Source: Geobacter sp. (GTDB lineage Bacteria; Desulfobacterota; Desulfuromonadia; Geobacterales; Geobacteraceae). From it: a stretch of DNA of 64,000 nucleotides. Positions 53,874 to 63,993 of this stretch are shown in pieces (position 1 is the stretch's first letter; each line of letters begins with the position of its first letter). Position numbers and translations under genes: made by a program. Under the pieces are notes generated by a model. The model searched no databases. It was not told the origin of the DNA and was given only the letters and a program-made list of their open reading frames with translations. The DNA lies in contig PJFC01000003.1 in assembly GCA_003574885.1 (NCBI GenBank), positions 248,001 through 312,000 on the forward strand, given 5' to 3'.

Positions 53874-54821
53874 GTGACGAGTCAGATAAAGATTGGCGTT
53901 AGCTCCTGCCTGACGGGAAATAATGTCCGCTATGACGGGAGACACAAGCACAACTGTTACATTACCGATGTACTCGGTCGTTTTTTCCAGCTCGTACCGG
54001 TCTGCCCCGAGGTTGGGTGCGGCATGCCCATCCCGCGGGAAGCGATGTGCCTCGCAGGGGACCCCGCGGCCCCCCGCCTGATGACCATTCGAACCCGTAT
54101 CGACACAACCGCCCAGATGCTCGAGTTCTGCAATAGAAAGGTCGGGGAACTAGAAAGCGAAGGCCTCTGCGGTTTCATCTTCAAAAAGGGTTCCCCCAGC
54201 TGCGGGCTTTCCGGCGTCAAGGTCTGCAACCGGGGAGTCCCTGCCAGGAGGGGCAGCGGGCTGTTTGCCGCCGCGATGGTCGGCCACTTCCCTCTTCTTC
54301 CGGTGGAAGAGGAAGGACGACTCAACGACCCGGCTATCCGTGAGAATTTCATTGAGCGGGTCTTCACTCAGCGCCGGTGGATGGATTTCATGCTGGGTGG
54401 GCAGAGTATCGGGGCGTTGGTCACCTTTCACACGTCCCACAAGCTCCTCATTATGGCCCACAGCCCTGGCCATTACCGGGAAATGGGGGCAGTGGTCGCC
54501 CATGGCACGGAGATGCCGCTTGACCAGCTGCTTGAACGCTACCGGCTACTCCTCATGGAGGCCATGGCCCTCCATGCAACTGTCAGGAAACAGACCAATG
54601 TGCTCCACCATGTCATGGGATATTTCAGGAAGGTTTTGACGGCGGCCGAAAAAGCGGAACTGGTTGAGGTTATCGCCCGCTACCACGACCATCTCGTACC
54701 ACTCACCGCCCCCCTGACCCTCCTCAGGAACTACGCAAGCCGATACGACCAATCCTACCTGACGGGACAGGTCTACCTCAATCAACATCCTGCCGAGCTG
54801 ATGCTGCGAAACCATGTTTAG
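53874..54821 (+). CDS. DUF523-DUF1722 (YbgA-type) fusion protein
   Basis: A 315-residue two-domain protein. The N-terminal DUF523 (about 5-150) has conserved Cys residues: GVSSCLTGNNVRYDG, CPEVGCGMPIPRE and KKGSPSCG. The C-terminal DUF1722/YbgA domain (about 185-300) has LGALVTFHTSHKLLIMAHSP-like and YFRKVLTAAEKAEL. In Escherichia coli ybgA is next to phr, and the same pairing is seen here, so a role linked to photolyase or UV stress is likely but unknown. GTG 53874 has GGAGGAG just upstream. Confidence 0.9.
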   Translation: MTSQIKIGVSSCLTGNNVRYDGRHKHNCYITDVLGRFFQLVPVCPEVGCGMPIPREAMCLAGDPAAPRLMTIRTRIDTTAQMLEFCNRKVGELESEGLCGFIFKKGSPSCGLSGVKVCNRGVPARRGSGLFAAAMVGHFPLLPVEEEGRLNDPAIRENFIERVFTQRRWMDFMLGGQSIGALVTFHTSHKLLIMAHSPGHYREMGAVVAHGTEMPLDQLLERYRLLLMEAMALHATVRKQTNVLHHVMGYFRKVLTAAEKAELVEVIARYHDHLVPLTAPLTLLRNYASRYDQSYLTGQVYLNQHPAELMLRNHV

Positions 54822-54915
54822 ACCGTCGACCATGGAAATTATCGTCGCTACTGGACCACGGAGGGAATTGGGATATACTTGATTTACCGTCATTTTTACG
54901 GAGGAGGGTGCAGCC

Positions 54916-55290
54916 ATGGAGAAGCGCCAGTTCAAGCGATTGGGTTATTGCGCTGAGGCAGACCTTTCCTGCAACGGCAAGGAATTACGGGGATCTGTGG
55001 AAAACCTCAGCTTCAGAGGCCTGTATTTCCGATCCAACACCCCCCTCCCCGCCTGCGAGACGGCGGACATCACCGTCCATTTCATCGGCAGGGCATCCCC
55101 TCTCGTTATCAACTTCCACGGAGCCATCGCATGGCGGACAGAGCGGGGAATAGGTATGGAGTTCACCCGAACCGATCCGCGCTCCTTCTCACGGTTGAAA
55201 AACATTCTCGCCTACAACTACAAGGAACCGGAAGAGTTCAGTGATGAATCCCGCCACTGTGCATCAATCCTCGAACATGAGGACAACTGA
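54916..55290 (+). CDS. PilZ-domain protein (c-di-GMP receptor)
   Basis: A 124-residue single PilZ domain. The ligand motif RxxxR is Arg4-Gln-Phe-Lys-Arg8, and the second (D/N)xSxxG is Asn-Leu-Ser-Phe-Arg-Gly in ENLSFRGLYF (about 29-38). GAIAWRTERGIGMEF is the closing beta strand. Both ligand motifs are intact, so it should bind cyclic di-GMP. The target is unknown; nothing about pili is adjacent. ATG 54916 follows GGAGGAGGG. Confidence 0.92.
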   Translation: MEKRQFKRLGYCAEADLSCNGKELRGSVENLSFRGLYFRSNTPLPACETADITVHFIGRASPLVINFHGAIAWRTERGIGMEFTRTDPRSFSRLKNILAYNYKEPEEFSDESRHCASILEHEDN

Positions 55291-55316
55291 ATCAGATTTT
55301 CAGTGAACACGGTTAC

Positions 55317-55352
55317 AAAAAAAGGGACAACCACGTGAATTGTCCCTTTTTT
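55317..55352. terminator. Bidirectional terminator between the PilZ gene and glyA
   Basis: AAAGGGACAA-(8-base loop)-TTGTCCCTTT with A and T tracts on both sides. It serves the rightward PilZ gene and the leftward lipid-glyA run. Confidence 0.92.
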
Positions 55353-55373
55353 CGTTTCTGAAGCGGAATGGGT

Positions 55374-56621
55374 TTAACTGAGCCGTTTGGCGTAGAGAGG
55401 AAAGCGCCGCATGAGCGCATTTACCCGGCTCTTGACCTCCGCCAGTTTTGCCTCGTCTGCCACATTGGCAAGGACATCAGCAATACAGGCAGCGACCTCT
55501 TCCATCTCCTTCTCCTTGAGGCCGTGGCTGGTCGCCGCCGGAGTACCGATGCGGATTCCCGAAGTTACGAAGGGTGAGCGGGTCTCGAACGGGACGGTAT
55601 TCTTGTTGACCGTGATCCCGGCACGGTCGAGGGCTTCTTCAGCAACCTTGCCGGTCAGCTCGGTGCCGGAGAGATCGAGCAGCATCAGATGGTTGTCCGT
55701 ACCGCCTGAAACCAGCTTGTAGCCGCGTGCCATGAGCCCAGCGGCAAGCACTTGGGCATTTTTCACGATCTGCTGCTGATAGGCCTTGAATTCGGGCGCA
55801 AGGGCCTCCTTGAAGGCCACCGCCTTGGCAGCTATCACGTGCATGAGCGGCCCCCCCTGGATACCGGGGAAAATATTGGAATTGAGGGTCTTGGCAAACT
55901 CTTCCCGGCAGAGAATCATGCCACCACGAGGGCCGCGCAGGGTCTTGTGGGTGGTAGTCGTGACAAATTCGGCAAAGGGGACAGGGCTCGGATGGAGTCC
56001 GGCAGCGACCAGACCAGCGATGTGGGCCATGTCCACCATCACTACAGCGCCCACCTTGTCGGCGATCCTGCGGAAAGCGGCAAAATCGAGGATGCGCGGA
56101 TAGGCACTCGCCCCAACCACGATCATCTTCGGTTTGTGTTCTACAGCCAGCCGCTCGACTTCATCATAATCGATGGTCTGGGTCTCCGGCGAAACACCAT
56201 AGGGAATCACGTTGAAGAACCGCCCCGAAAAATTCACCGGGCTGCCGTGGGTAAGATGGCCACCGTGGGAAAGGTTCATCCCGAGGATGGTGTCTCCCGG
56301 CTTGAGCACGGTGAAATAGACCGCCATGTTGGCCTGGGAACCGGAGTGGGGTTGAACATTGACATGGTCGGCGCCAAACAGCTCCTTCGCCCGGTCGATT
56401 GCCAGGTTCTCGACGATATCCACGTTGTTGCAGCCGCCATAGTAGCGTTTGCCCGGATACCCCTCGGCGTACTTGTTGGTGAGCACCGACCCCTGGGCCT
56501 CCATAACCGCTTCGGAAACGAAGTTCTCCGAGGCGATCAATTCAAGGTTATACTCCTGCCGCTCGGTTTCAAGCCGGATGGCACGGGCAACTTCAGGGTC
56601 AAACGATTCCAGAATAGACAT
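55374..56621 (-). CDS. glyA: Serine hydroxymethyltransferase
   Basis: GlyA converts serine and tetrahydrofolate to glycine and methylene-THF. The product is 415 residues. The pyridoxal phosphate Lys is in [17 protein letters not shown] (about 226-242). [18 protein letters not shown] and [16 protein letters not shown] are conserved. ATG 56621 follows AAGGAG. It is the last gene of the leftward lipid run. Confidence 0.98.
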   Translation of the reverse strand: MSILESFDPEVARAIRLETERQEYNLELIASENFVSEAVMEAQGSVLTNKYAEGYPGKRYYGGCNNVDIVENLAIDRAKELFGADHVNVQPHSGSQANMAVYFTVLKPGDTILGMNLSHGGHLTHGSPVNFSGRFFNVIPYGVSPETQTIDYDEVERLAVEHKPKMIVVGASAYPRILDFAAFRRIADKVGAVVMVDMAHIAGLVAAGLHPSPVPFAEFVTTTTHKTLRGPRGGMILCREEFAKTLNSNIFPGIQGGPLMHVIAAKAVAFKEALAPEFKAYQQQIVKNAQVLAAGLMARGYKLVSGGTDNHLMLLDLSGTELTGKVAEEALDRAGITVNKNTVPFETRSPFVTSGIRIGTPAATSHGLKEKEMEEVAACIADVLANVADEAKLAEVKSRVNALMRRFPLYAKRLS

Positions 56622-56656
56622 GCTGTCGCTCCTTGAGAAGGTTATAAGAAAAGGAA

Positions 56657-56677
56657 ACGGGACCTCATCAGTCCCGT
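56657..56677 (-). terminator. Weak hairpin between rpiB and glyA
   Basis: Minus strand ACGGGAC-TGATGAG-GTCCCGT then TTCCTTTTCTT. A short 7-bp stem with an interrupted U tract; it could reduce glyA transcription. Confidence 0.4.
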
Positions 56678-56704
56678 CGAAATTACTTTGTATGCGTCTC
56701 GCTG

Positions 56705-57151
56705 CTACTTATACAACCCCTGCTCCAGTGCGGTGATCTTGTCGAGACGCCCCTGGTGCCGTCCACCTTCGAACGTGGCGTCGAGCCAGATAGAAACCAT
56801 CTTCCGGGCACTGTCAGTATCAAGTACCCGCCCGCCGAGCACCAGGATATTGGCGTTGTTATGTTCCTTCGCCATTTGGGCCATGAACGGGTCAGTAACG
56901 AGTGCAGCCCTCACCCCGGGGTATTTGTTGGCGACGATGGACATCCCTATACCGGTACCGCATATAAGGATACCCTTCTCAACTTCACCGGAAGATACTT
57001 TGCTTGCCACCTTCTCGCCGAAGTCTGGGTAATCCACCGAATTGCCGTTGTCGGTACCGCAATCCACCACGTCGATCCCGCGCCCTTTGAGAAGCTCCTG
57101 CAGGGACTCCTTCAGCTCAAATCCGCCGTGATCACTACCCAACGCTATCAT
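56705..57151 (-). CDS. rpiB: Ribose-5-phosphate isomerase B
   Basis: RpiB interconverts ribose-5-phosphate and ribulose-5-phosphate. The product is 148 residues. [14 protein letters not shown] (start), the active Cys in [15 protein letters not shown] (about 65) and [21 protein letters not shown] are diagnostic for RpiB/LacAB. ATG 57151 is favoured over the GTG at 57154 just before it. It lies 9 bp after the fabF stop. Confidence 0.97.
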   Translation of the reverse strand: MIALGSDHGGFELKESLQELLKGRGIDVVDCGTDNGNSVDYPDFGEKVASKVSSGEVEKGILICGTGIGMSIVANKYPGVRAALVTDPFMAQMAKEHNNANILVLGGRVLDTDSARKMVSIWLDATFEGGRHQGRLDKITALEQGLYK

Positions 57152-57160
57152 CACTTCCCC

Positions 57161-58387
57161 CTACACCTTCTTGAAGAGCAACGTGGCGTTTGTGCCGCCG
57201 AAGCCGAGGTTGTTGCTCATGGCACAGTTTACCCTGGCATCCCGCGCCGTATTCGGTACGTAGTCCAGAGTGCATTCGGGATCCGGCTCGCTATAGTTGA
57301 TGGTCGGAGGGACAACCCCCTTATCCATCGCCATGAGCGTATAAACCGCTTCGAGACCGCCGGCTGCCCCGAGGGCATGACCGGTCATGGACTTGGTGGA
57401 TGACACCATGAGTTTCTGGTCGCCGAACACCTTCCTGATAGCCATGGATTCATAGAGGTCGTTCATCGGCGTTGAGGTGCCGTGGGCGTTGATGTAGTCA
57501 ACATCCCCAGGATTGAGCCCGGCATTTTTGAGTGCCATGGCCATGCAGCGTGCCGCCCCCTCACCACCCGGTGCCGGTGCGGTCAGGTGATAGGCGTCGC
57601 CGGTAAGCCCGTAACCGACCACCTCGGCATAAATCTTCGCTCCCCGTTTTTTTGCGGACTCGTATTCCTCAAGCACGACAATACCTGAGCCCTCGCCCAG
57701 AACAAAACCGTCGCGGTTCTTGTCAAAGGGTCGCGAGGCACCCTGTGGATCGTCGTTACGGGTGGAAAGAGCCTTCATGACCGCAAAGCCGCCGATCCCC
57801 AGGGGGGTGACGGTGGATTCCGTCCCGCCGGCAATCATGGCGTCCGCATCACCACGACGGATGATCTGGTAGGCGTCGCCGATGGAATGGGATCCCGTGG
57901 CACATGCGGACACGGAAGAGATATTGGGTCCCTTGGCACCGTATTTGATGGAAATGTGGCCCGGCGCAAGGTTGATAATCAGCATCGGGATGAAAAACGG
58001 CGAAATCTTCTTGTAACCACCCTCTTGCAGCGCGGTATGGTACTTCTCGATGGAAGGAAGGCCACCGAGGCCCGCTCCCACGAGCACGCCGACCCGCTCC
58101 GCGTTGCTTTCGTCGATAACGAGGCCGGAATCCTCCATGGCGTAATGGGCTGCACCAAGGGAATACTGGATGAAGAGATCCATCTTCTTGATCTCTTTCT
58201 TGTCGATGAAATCTTCGGGATTGAAGTCCTTGACTTCACCGGCGATCCGGACCGGCATATCGGTGGCGTCAAACCTTGTGATCTCGCCAATCCCCGACTT
58301 GCCAGCGACAAGGGCATCCCAGTTTTTTCCGTTGCCACAACCCAAGGGGGATACAACACCGACCCCGGTTACCACTACTCTTCTCAT
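57161..58387 (-). CDS. fabF: FabF, beta-ketoacyl-ACP synthase II
   Basis: FabF extends acyl-ACP chains. The product is 408 residues. The active Cys is in [17 protein letters not shown] (about 160), and the two His are in [13 protein letters not shown] and [15 protein letters not shown]. It lies between acpP and rpiB in the fatty acid run. Confidence 0.98.
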   Translation of the reverse strand: MRRVVVTGVGVVSPLGCGNGKNWDALVAGKSGIGEITRFDATDMPVRIAGEVKDFNPEDFIDKKEIKKMDLFIQYSLGAAHYAMEDSGLVIDESNAERVGVLVGAGLGGLPSIEKYHTALQEGGYKKISPFFIPMLIINLAPGHISIKYGAKGPNISSVSACATGSHSIGDAYQIIRRGDADAMIAGGTESTVTPLGIGGFAVMKALSTRNDDPQGASRPFDKNRDGFVLGEGSGIVVLEEYESAKKRGAKIYAEVVGYGLTGDAYHLTAPAPGGEGAARCMAMALKNAGLNPGDVDYINAHGTSTPMNDLYESMAIRKVFGDQKLMVSSTKSMTGHALGAAGGLEAVYTLMAMDKGVVPPTINYSEPDPECTLDYVPNTARDARVNCAMSNNLGFGGTNATLLFKKV

Positions 58388-58478
58388 AAACGCATTCTCC
58401 TCGGCATCAACATCGCTTCAATATTGGTGACACATTTCCTGAAAAGGAAAGGGGAAGTGTGTCTTCCCCTCCAGTATC

Positions 58479-58712
58479 TTAGGTATGGTCGGTAATATAG
58501 TCTACAGCGTCCTGCACGGACTGGATCTTCTCGGCGTCTTCGTCGGAAATTTCGATGTCGAATTCTTCTTCGAGAGCCATGACAAGCTCAACAGTATCGA
58601 GGGAATCGGCACCGAGATCGTCCATGAAGGAAGCTTCGTTGGTCACCTGGGCCTCATCAACGCCGAGCTGTTCGGCTACGATTTCTTTTACTCTTTTGTC
58701 AATCGTTGACAT
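58479..58712 (-). CDS. acpP: Acyl carrier protein
   Basis: A 77-residue acidic four-helix protein. The 4'-phosphopantetheine Ser is in [19 protein letters not shown] (about 33-51, Ser39). The acidic helix [16 protein letters not shown] is typical. It is the carrier for FabD, FabF, FabG, FabH and PlsX in the same run. Confidence 0.98.
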   Translation of the reverse strand: MSTIDKRVKEIVAEQLGVDEAQVTNEASFMDDLGADSLDTVELVMALEEEFDIEISDEDAEKIQSVQDAVDYITDHT

Positions 58713-58811
58713 TCTTCCTACCTCCGTTGTTTGTGTTTACCTTTTCAGGTTTCAATGACTAAGCAATGTAGCTTCATAACATGAATCAGGGAAATTGCAA
58801 ACGATATTTTT

Positions 58812-59549
58812 CTACATGTACATGCCGCCGTTTACCGACAAAACATGGCCGGTAATATAACCGGAAGCCTCTGCCGTGAGGAATGTCACGGCATTTGCGA
58901 TATCCTCTGCCGAGCCGAGCCGTTCCAGGGGAATCTGTGCGGTCAGTTCGGCCCGCACCTTCTCGGGGAGGGCATCGGTCATCGCCGTGGCAATGAAGCC
59001 GGGGGCAACGGCATTGACCGTTACATTGCGTTTCGCAAGTTCACGGGCATTTGACTTGGTAAGGCCGATGAGACCTGCCTTGCTCGCGCAGTAGTTGGCC
59101 TGGCCGGCATTCCCCATCTGCCCGACGACCGAGGCAATGTTGACGATTCGGCCGTAACGCTGTTTGGCCATCACCTTGGATGCCGCACGGGTGCAGAGGA
59201 ACGCTCCCTTGAGGTTGACGGAGAGAACTGCGTCCCAATCTTCGTCCTTCATCCGCAGAAGGAGGCCGTCACGTGTTATGCCGGCGTTATTGATCAGAAT
59301 ATCGACACGGCCAAACGCCGCAACCGCCTCATCGATCATGCGGTTCGCGTCTTCAGCAACGGTCACATTACCCACAACAGCCAGGGCCTTGACTCCTGAC
59401 GCCTTCAACTCTGCAACGACCGCATCGGTTGCCGCCTGGTCAATGTCAACGGCCACGATCGTGGCTCCGGCAGCAGCGAGTGAAAGCGCAATGCTTTTAC
59501 CTATTCCACGGGAAGCTCCCGTGATGACAGCTACTTTATCCTTTGGCAC
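58812..59549 (-). CDS. fabG: FabG, 3-oxoacyl-ACP reductase
   Basis: FabG reduces beta-ketoacyl-ACP with NADPH. The product is 245 residues. The Rossmann loop is GASRGIGKSIAL (about 11-22), the catalytic set is Ser-Tyr-Lys with IASVVGQMGNAGQANYCASKAG (Tyr/Lys near 151/155), and NNAG is at about 88. It lies in the fatty acid run between fabD and acpP. Confidence 0.98.
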   Translation of the reverse strand: MPKDKVAVITGASRGIGKSIALSLAAAGATIVAVDIDQAATDAVVAELKASGVKALAVVGNVTVAEDANRMIDEAVAAFGRVDILINNAGITRDGLLLRMKDEDWDAVLSVNLKGAFLCTRAASKVMAKQRYGRIVNIASVVGQMGNAGQANYCASKAGLIGLTKSNARELAKRNVTVNAVAPGFIATAMTDALPEKVRAELTAQIPLERLGSAEDIANAVTFLTAEASGYITGHVLSVNGGMYM

Positions 59550-59689
59550 TGGTCTCTCCTTTCAGTCTGTATACTCGTCAGGTTGCCGAAGACTATCCGT
59601 CACGTATCGGCAAAAGTCGCTTTTCAATCCACTTTCAGCCACAAGCCTGTCCAGCACGAACGCCCGTCCGATGAATACCCGGCGAAAAG

Positions 59690-60610
59690 CTATCCGCAAA
59701 GGGACGCAAGTCCCGCCGCATCTTCGAAGTTGGCGGTGGAGACTTCTTTGGTGATCCGCTTGACGAGGCCGGACAGTACCTTGCCGGGACCGATCTCGAT
59801 GAACGAGGTTACCCCAAGGCTTACCATCTCCTGAACGGATGCATCCCACAATACCGGTGCGCTCACCTGGCGAACAAGCAGTTCCTTTACCCGTCCCCTG
59901 TCGTCGTTTGCCTTCGCCTCAACGTTGCTGATCACCGGAACCGTCAGTTCGTTCAACGCGACATTGTCCAGAACACCTGCAAGTTTTTCTCCGGCCGGCA
60001 CCATGAGGGGCGAATGGAAAGGGGCACTTACCGGCAGCAGCATCGCCTTGCGGAACCCGCGCCCCTTGGCGATTTCGATGGCGCGATTCACCGCACCGGC
60101 ATGGCCGGCAATCACAATCTGGCCGGGGGAATTGAAGTTGGCAGGAGCTACGACCTCTCCCTGGGCCGCCTCGGCACAGATTGCGGCAAGGACATCCGCC
60201 TCTACACCAAGTATGGCGGCCATGGCACCGACACCGACAGGCACGGCTTCCTGCATGAAGGCACCGCGCGAACGGACCGTCCGGAGCGCATCACCGAACT
60301 CCATGGCACCGCTGGCAACGAGAGCGGAATATTCACCGAGGGAATGACCCGCCAGAAAAGCAGGTGTGAGACCCGTCTCTGCCTTCAGCACCCGCAGCGC
60401 AGCCACACTCGTGGCGAGAATTGCCGGCTGGGTGTTCGTCGTGAGCCTGAGATCTTCTTCAGGCCCCTCGAAACAGAGCGTGGAGAGTTTGGCCCCGAGG
60501 GCGTCGTCAGCCTCGGCAAAGGCATGCCGGGCGAGGGGAAAATTATCAGCCAGGTTCTTGCCCATACCCGCGTACTGGGATCCCTGACCGGGAAAAATAA
60601 ATGCTTTCAT
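59690..60610 (-). CDS. fabD: FabD, malonyl-CoA-ACP transacylase
   Basis: FabD loads malonyl onto ACP. The product is 306 residues. FPGQGSQYAGMG is at residues 6-17, and the catalytic Ser is in LAGHSLGEYSALVASG (about 91). SAPFHSPLM holds the catalytic His. ATG 60610 has AAAGGAA upstream; the longer frame overlaps the fabH end. Confidence 0.97.
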   Translation of the reverse strand: MKAFIFPGQGSQYAGMGKNLADNFPLARHAFAEADDALGAKLSTLCFEGPEEDLRLTTNTQPAILATSVAALRVLKAETGLTPAFLAGHSLGEYSALVASGAMEFGDALRTVRSRGAFMQEAVPVGVGAMAAILGVEADVLAAICAEAAQGEVVAPANFNSPGQIVIAGHAGAVNRAIEIAKGRGFRKAMLLPVSAPFHSPLMVPAGEKLAGVLDNVALNELTVPVISNVEAKANDDRGRVKELLVRQVSAPVLWDASVQEMVSLGVTSFIEIGPGKVLSGLVKRITKEVSTANFEDAAGLASLCG

Positions 60611-60626
60611 TGAAAATGATTCCTTT

Positions 60627-61613
60627 CTATGACTGCCAGCGCAGCAGAACCGATCCCCAGGTGAGACCACCGCCGAAGGCGTCGAACATCAAGAGATCGC
60701 CGTTCTTGAGTCTGCCGGACCGGTTCGCCTCATCAAGGGCAATCGGAATCGAGGCACTCGAAGTATTCCCGTAACGCTCGAGGTTTATGAACACCTTGTC
60801 ACTGCCCAGGCCGAGGCGCTTTCCGATGGCATCGATGATGCGCCGATTCGCCTGATGGGGGATAAAGAGATCAAGATCAGCCACCGTCAGGTTATTGGCA
60901 TCCAAAGCTTCATGGGCAACCTCTTCCATCGCCCGCACCGCCAGCTTGAATACCTCGTTCCCCTGCATGGAAATGTAGACGAGCCTGTCGTCGAGCGTCT
61001 TCTGGGTTGCCGGATTGCGGTTGCCGCACCCCGGCTGGTAGAGGAGTTCCCAGTAGCTGCCATCACTGTGGATGTGGGTTGAAAGAATGCCGCCGGTTCC
61101 GTCCCCGGCTTCGACGACAGCTGCGCCTGCACCGTCGCCGAACAGGCAGCAGGTATTCCGGTCGGTCCAGTCTACGATTCGGGAGAGGACCTCTGTCCCT
61201 ATCACGAGGACCTTACTGGCAGACCCGCTACGGATCGATTTGTCGGCAAGGGAAAGACCGAAGAGAAACCCGGAACAGGCAGCCGATATATCAAAAGCGG
61301 CAGCTTTTGTGGCTTTCAGGTTCTGCTGCACGATACAGGCAGTTGAGGGGAAGGGGAAATCGGGAGTAACCGTTGCTACGATGATCAGATCGAGTTCATC
61401 AGCCTTGACGCCGGCCATTTGCAAGGCACGCTCGGCAGCCAGAGTGGCAAACGTCGAGGTAAACTCCCCTTCGCCTGCTATGTGACGTTCCCTGATGCCG
61501 GTCCTGGTGACAACCCACTCGTCGCTTGTATCGACCATTTTTTCCAGGTCATGATTGGTCAGAATCCTGTCGGGCACCGCTGAACCGGTGCCGGTAATCG
61601 TCGCCCGCTGCAT
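60627..61613 (-). CDS. fabH: FabH, beta-ketoacyl-ACP synthase III
   Basis: FabH starts fatty acid chains from acyl-CoA and malonyl-ACP. The product is 328 residues. The active Cys is in FDISAACSGFLFGLSLAD (about 114), the His in LFIPHQANRRIIDAIG (about 250) and the Asn in NLERYGNTSSASIPIAL. ATG 61613 (MQRATITGTGS) is preferred, with AGGTGG upstream; a GTG at 61622 is in frame. Confidence 0.97.
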   Translation of the reverse strand: MQRATITGTGSAVPDRILTNHDLEKMVDTSDEWVVTRTGIRERHIAGEGEFTSTFATLAAERALQMAGVKADELDLIIVATVTPDFPFPSTACIVQQNLKATKAAAFDISAACSGFLFGLSLADKSIRSGSASKVLVIGTEVLSRIVDWTDRNTCCLFGDGAGAAVVEAGDGTGGILSTHIHSDGSYWELLYQPGCGNRNPATQKTLDDRLVYISMQGNEVFKLAVRAMEEVAHEALDANNLTVADLDLFIPHQANRRIIDAIGKRLGLGSDKVFINLERYGNTSSASIPIALDEANRSGRLKNGDLLMFDAFGGGLTWGSVLLRWQS

Positions 61614-61627
61614 CCGTCCCACCTTTT

Positions 61628-62668
61628 CTAACCAGCCGCCTGATCCTGAACTGGCACACGCTGTTGTACTGTAATCGAGTAATTTGCCTGGAGTTTTTCA
61701 GCCATCCGCTCGTTCACCCCTTTCTCTGCGTACTCATGGGCAAACCTGATGGCATTCTTGATTGCCTTGGCATTGGAGCCGCCATGACTGATCATGCCGA
61801 CACCGTTGATGCCGAGAAGCGGGGCACCACCATACTCGGCATAATCCACTTTTTTCTTGAACTTTTTGAACGCCTTGCGGGCAAGGAGATAACCGACCTG
61901 CGCAAAGATACTCTTCTTGAACTCATCCCTGAGCATCTTCCCCACAGCTTCGGCGAGCCCCTCCGAAAGCTTCAGCACGACATTGCCGACAAATCCGTCA
62001 CAAACCACGACGTCCACGAGACCGTTGAAGATGTCACGGCCTTCCACATAGCCAACATAATCAAGGGAGATATTTTTCAGAATGGCAGAGGTTTCCCGCG
62101 TCAGGTCATTCCCCTTGCTCTCCTCTTCACCGTTGGAAAGCAGGCCGATGCGGGGATTGGCGATGCCCATCACGGATCTCGCATAAACTTCACCCATGAT
62201 GGCAAACTGGACAAGGTTGAGTGGTTTGCAATCCACATTTCCCCCGACATCCAGCACCAGCGTGCGGTCACGCAATGTGGGGAAAAGCTGGGCAATGGCG
62301 GGGCGGTCGATACCGGGGAGTCGTTTGAGCACGAACATTCCCGCAGCCATGGTCGCACCGGAATTACCGGCGCTCACCACTGCGGCGGCCTTCCCCTCCT
62401 TCACCAGATCGAAGGCGACCCGTATGGAAGAGTCTTTCTTCTTCCGCACGGCATCCGACGCTGAATCATGCATTCCGACGACTTCACTTGCATGGTGCAC
62501 ATCGATGTCAAGCCCTTTGCAATCGTGTTTTGCAAGTTCCTGACGCAGCCTGTCAGTATCGCCCACCAGCGTCACGGGAATACCGAATTCCCTCACTGCG
62601 GCAACAGCCCCCTCAACTTCGACAACCGGAGCATTATCGCCGCCCATCGCATCAACAGCAACTCTCAT
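61628..62668 (-). CDS. plsX: PlsX, phosphate acyltransferase
   Basis: PlsX makes acyl-phosphate from acyl-ACP for phospholipid synthesis. The product is 346 residues. [21 protein letters not shown] opens it, and [46 protein letters not shown] and [18 protein letters not shown] are family marks. It lies between rpmF and fabH, the usual order. Confidence 0.97.
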   Translation of the reverse strand: MRVAVDAMGGDNAPVVEVEGAVAAVREFGIPVTLVGDTDRLRQELAKHDCKGLDIDVHHASEVVGMHDSASDAVRKKKDSSIRVAFDLVKEGKAAAVVSAGNSGATMAAGMFVLKRLPGIDRPAIAQLFPTLRDRTLVLDVGGNVDCKPLNLVQFAIMGEVYARSVMGIANPRIGLLSNGEEESKGNDLTRETSAILKNISLDYVGYVEGRDIFNGLVDVVVCDGFVGNVVLKLSEGLAEAVGKMLRDEFKKSIFAQVGYLLARKAFKKFKKKVDYAEYGGAPLLGINGVGMISHGGSNAKAIKNAIRFAHEYAEKGVNERMAEKLQANYSITVQQRVPVQDQAAG

Positions 62669-62716
62669 ATAACCCCTGGGCGTAGCTGCCCGGCCAGGGC
62701 GGCCGGGACAAACGAC

Positions 62717-62899
62717 TTACAGATCTTCTGCCTTCAGAACTTCTTTGCCTTTATACGTGCCGCAGGAAGGACAGGCACGATGGGGAAGCTTGGGGGCCTT
62801 GCACTGGGGGCAGGTCGAGACATTGGGAGGGGTAAGAAAATCATGGGCCCTCCTCATATTCTTGCGGGACTTGGAGGTTTTCTTCTTAGGTACTGCCAT
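62717..62899 (-). CDS. rpmF: Ribosomal protein bL32
   Basis: A 60-residue ribosomal protein. [20 protein letters not shown] is the conserved start. Two CxxC pairs (CPQC and CPSC) make it the zinc-ribbon form. It lies between the yceD-type gene and plsX. Confidence 0.98.
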   Translation of the reverse strand: MAVPKKKTSKSRKNMRRAHDFLTPPNVSTCPQCKAPKLPHRACPSCGTYKGKEVLKAEDL

Positions 62900-62912
62900 G
62901 GTAGTTTCTCCT

Positions 62913-63452
62913 TTACTTTTCTGTCTTAAAGTTCTTCAAGGCGTTGAATTTCAGATTAACATCCTGCCGGTCGCAGCCGCATTCAGCCACATTAAGGTCT
63001 GTACCGCAGTTGCCGCACAACCCCCGGCAATCCTCCCGGCACAGGGGTTTGAGAGGGATAGCCAGCAGGACCTGCTCGGTTATCTCGCTGGTAAAATCTA
63101 TTTCGTCCCCTTCGTAAGTCACCGATATGAGGTCTTCCTCAGCCAGCTCGACCTCTTCCTCATCCTGCTTCAAACCTGCATCCTTCGAGTAGACGATGGT
63201 GAATGCGGACACCACGTCATGAACTGTCTCGACGAGACAGCGTGAACACCCCATCCCCACGGCGGTTGCTACGTTACCGCTGACCCGGATGTGGTCGTAC
63301 TCCCTGGCTATGGAGAGATGTATGTCGAGCGGTCGCACAAACCTGCATTCACCCGACGTCTCCATTGCAAGCAGCGTTGGGTAATCAACGATCTGCTCTT
63401 CGCCGGCAAGGGTAATCGCCTTATCCTTTATATCATGTACACGAATATTCAC
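62913..63452 (-). CDS. YceD/DUF177-family protein
   Basis: A 179-residue DUF177 protein. [13 protein letters not shown] near the middle and [22 protein letters not shown] near the end are the conserved Cys clusters of the family. In plants and bacteria the family is linked to 23S rRNA processing and ribosome build-up, and it lies upstream of rpmF almost everywhere. I chose GTG 63452 ([12 protein letters not shown] follows); GTG 63464 is an equal alternative. It is the first gene after a strong promoter. Confidence 0.88.
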   Translation of the reverse strand: MNIRVHDIKDKAITLAGEEQIVDYPTLLAMETSGECRFVRPLDIHLSIAREYDHIRVSGNVATAVGMGCSRCLVETVHDVVSAFTIVYSKDAGLKQDEEEVELAEEDLISVTYEGDEIDFTSEITEQVLLAIPLKPLCREDCRGLCGNCGTDLNVAECGCDRQDVNLKFNALKNFKTEK

Positions 63453-63486
63453 ACAATGCCCCACAGTGCCGTTTCCAAAGCTTTTC

Positions 63487-63514
63487 AGTATATAGACGGG
63501 GAAGTTTTTGTCAA
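63487..63514 (-). promoter_or_regulatory. Promoter of the yceD-rpmF-plsX-fab run
   Basis: Minus strand TTGACA (63509-63514), 16-bp spacer, TATACT (63487-63492). Both boxes are nearly perfect. Start near 63480, 16-28 bases ahead of the first gene. Confidence 0.82.
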
Positions 63515-63639
63515 GGGAAATCAGATACTACGGCATGATAAGCACCAGATTGCGGGAGCTTCCTAAATACCCTATTGCCCCATATTTTGCAAGCAGAAAG
63601 GGGGGAGCCCGGCGACTCCGGACAAACCGCTGTTCCGTT

Positions 63640-63993
63640 TCAGATAACTATTGTCTCGTCCGGTCTTAAGGGAGATTGCTGCGGTGAAGTGAGACTTCGG
63701 TAGAAGAGGGCAAAAAACAGCAGTATAACCGCAATGAGAACCAGCAACGTGCGGACAAGCCTGATGTTACTGCTGTCCGCCCGGCTGCGGAGTGCTCCGG
63801 CCAAGGCAATCATGATTCCCAGACCACTGCAGAGGCCGCCACAAAAGAGCCCAACGGCAATAAAGGTCTTCTGGGCCGGGATCGTGAGAGAAAAAAGCCG
63901 GGTCACCCCGTCATTAAAAAATGTGCCCAGGATAATGGCAACGATGCCTGCTATGATCAGATTCAGACCCGACCTGACGGTACGCTTGTTCAT
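63640..63993 (-). CDS. Small three-helix membrane protein, function unknown
   Basis: A 117-residue protein with three likely membrane helices (about 8-24, 38-65, 79-100), a short basic start MNKRTVRSG and a polar tail ending DETIVI. I do not recognise the family. ATG 63993 lies seven bases from the window end, so its ribosome site is not fully visible. It reads in the same direction as the yceD run but a good promoter separates them. Confidence 0.6.
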   Translation of the reverse strand: MNKRTVRSGLNLIIAGIVAIILGTFFNDGVTRLFSLTIPAQKTFIAVGLFCGGLCSGLGIMIALAGALRSRADSSNIRLVRTLLVLIAVILLFFALFYRSLTSPQQSPLRPDETIVI

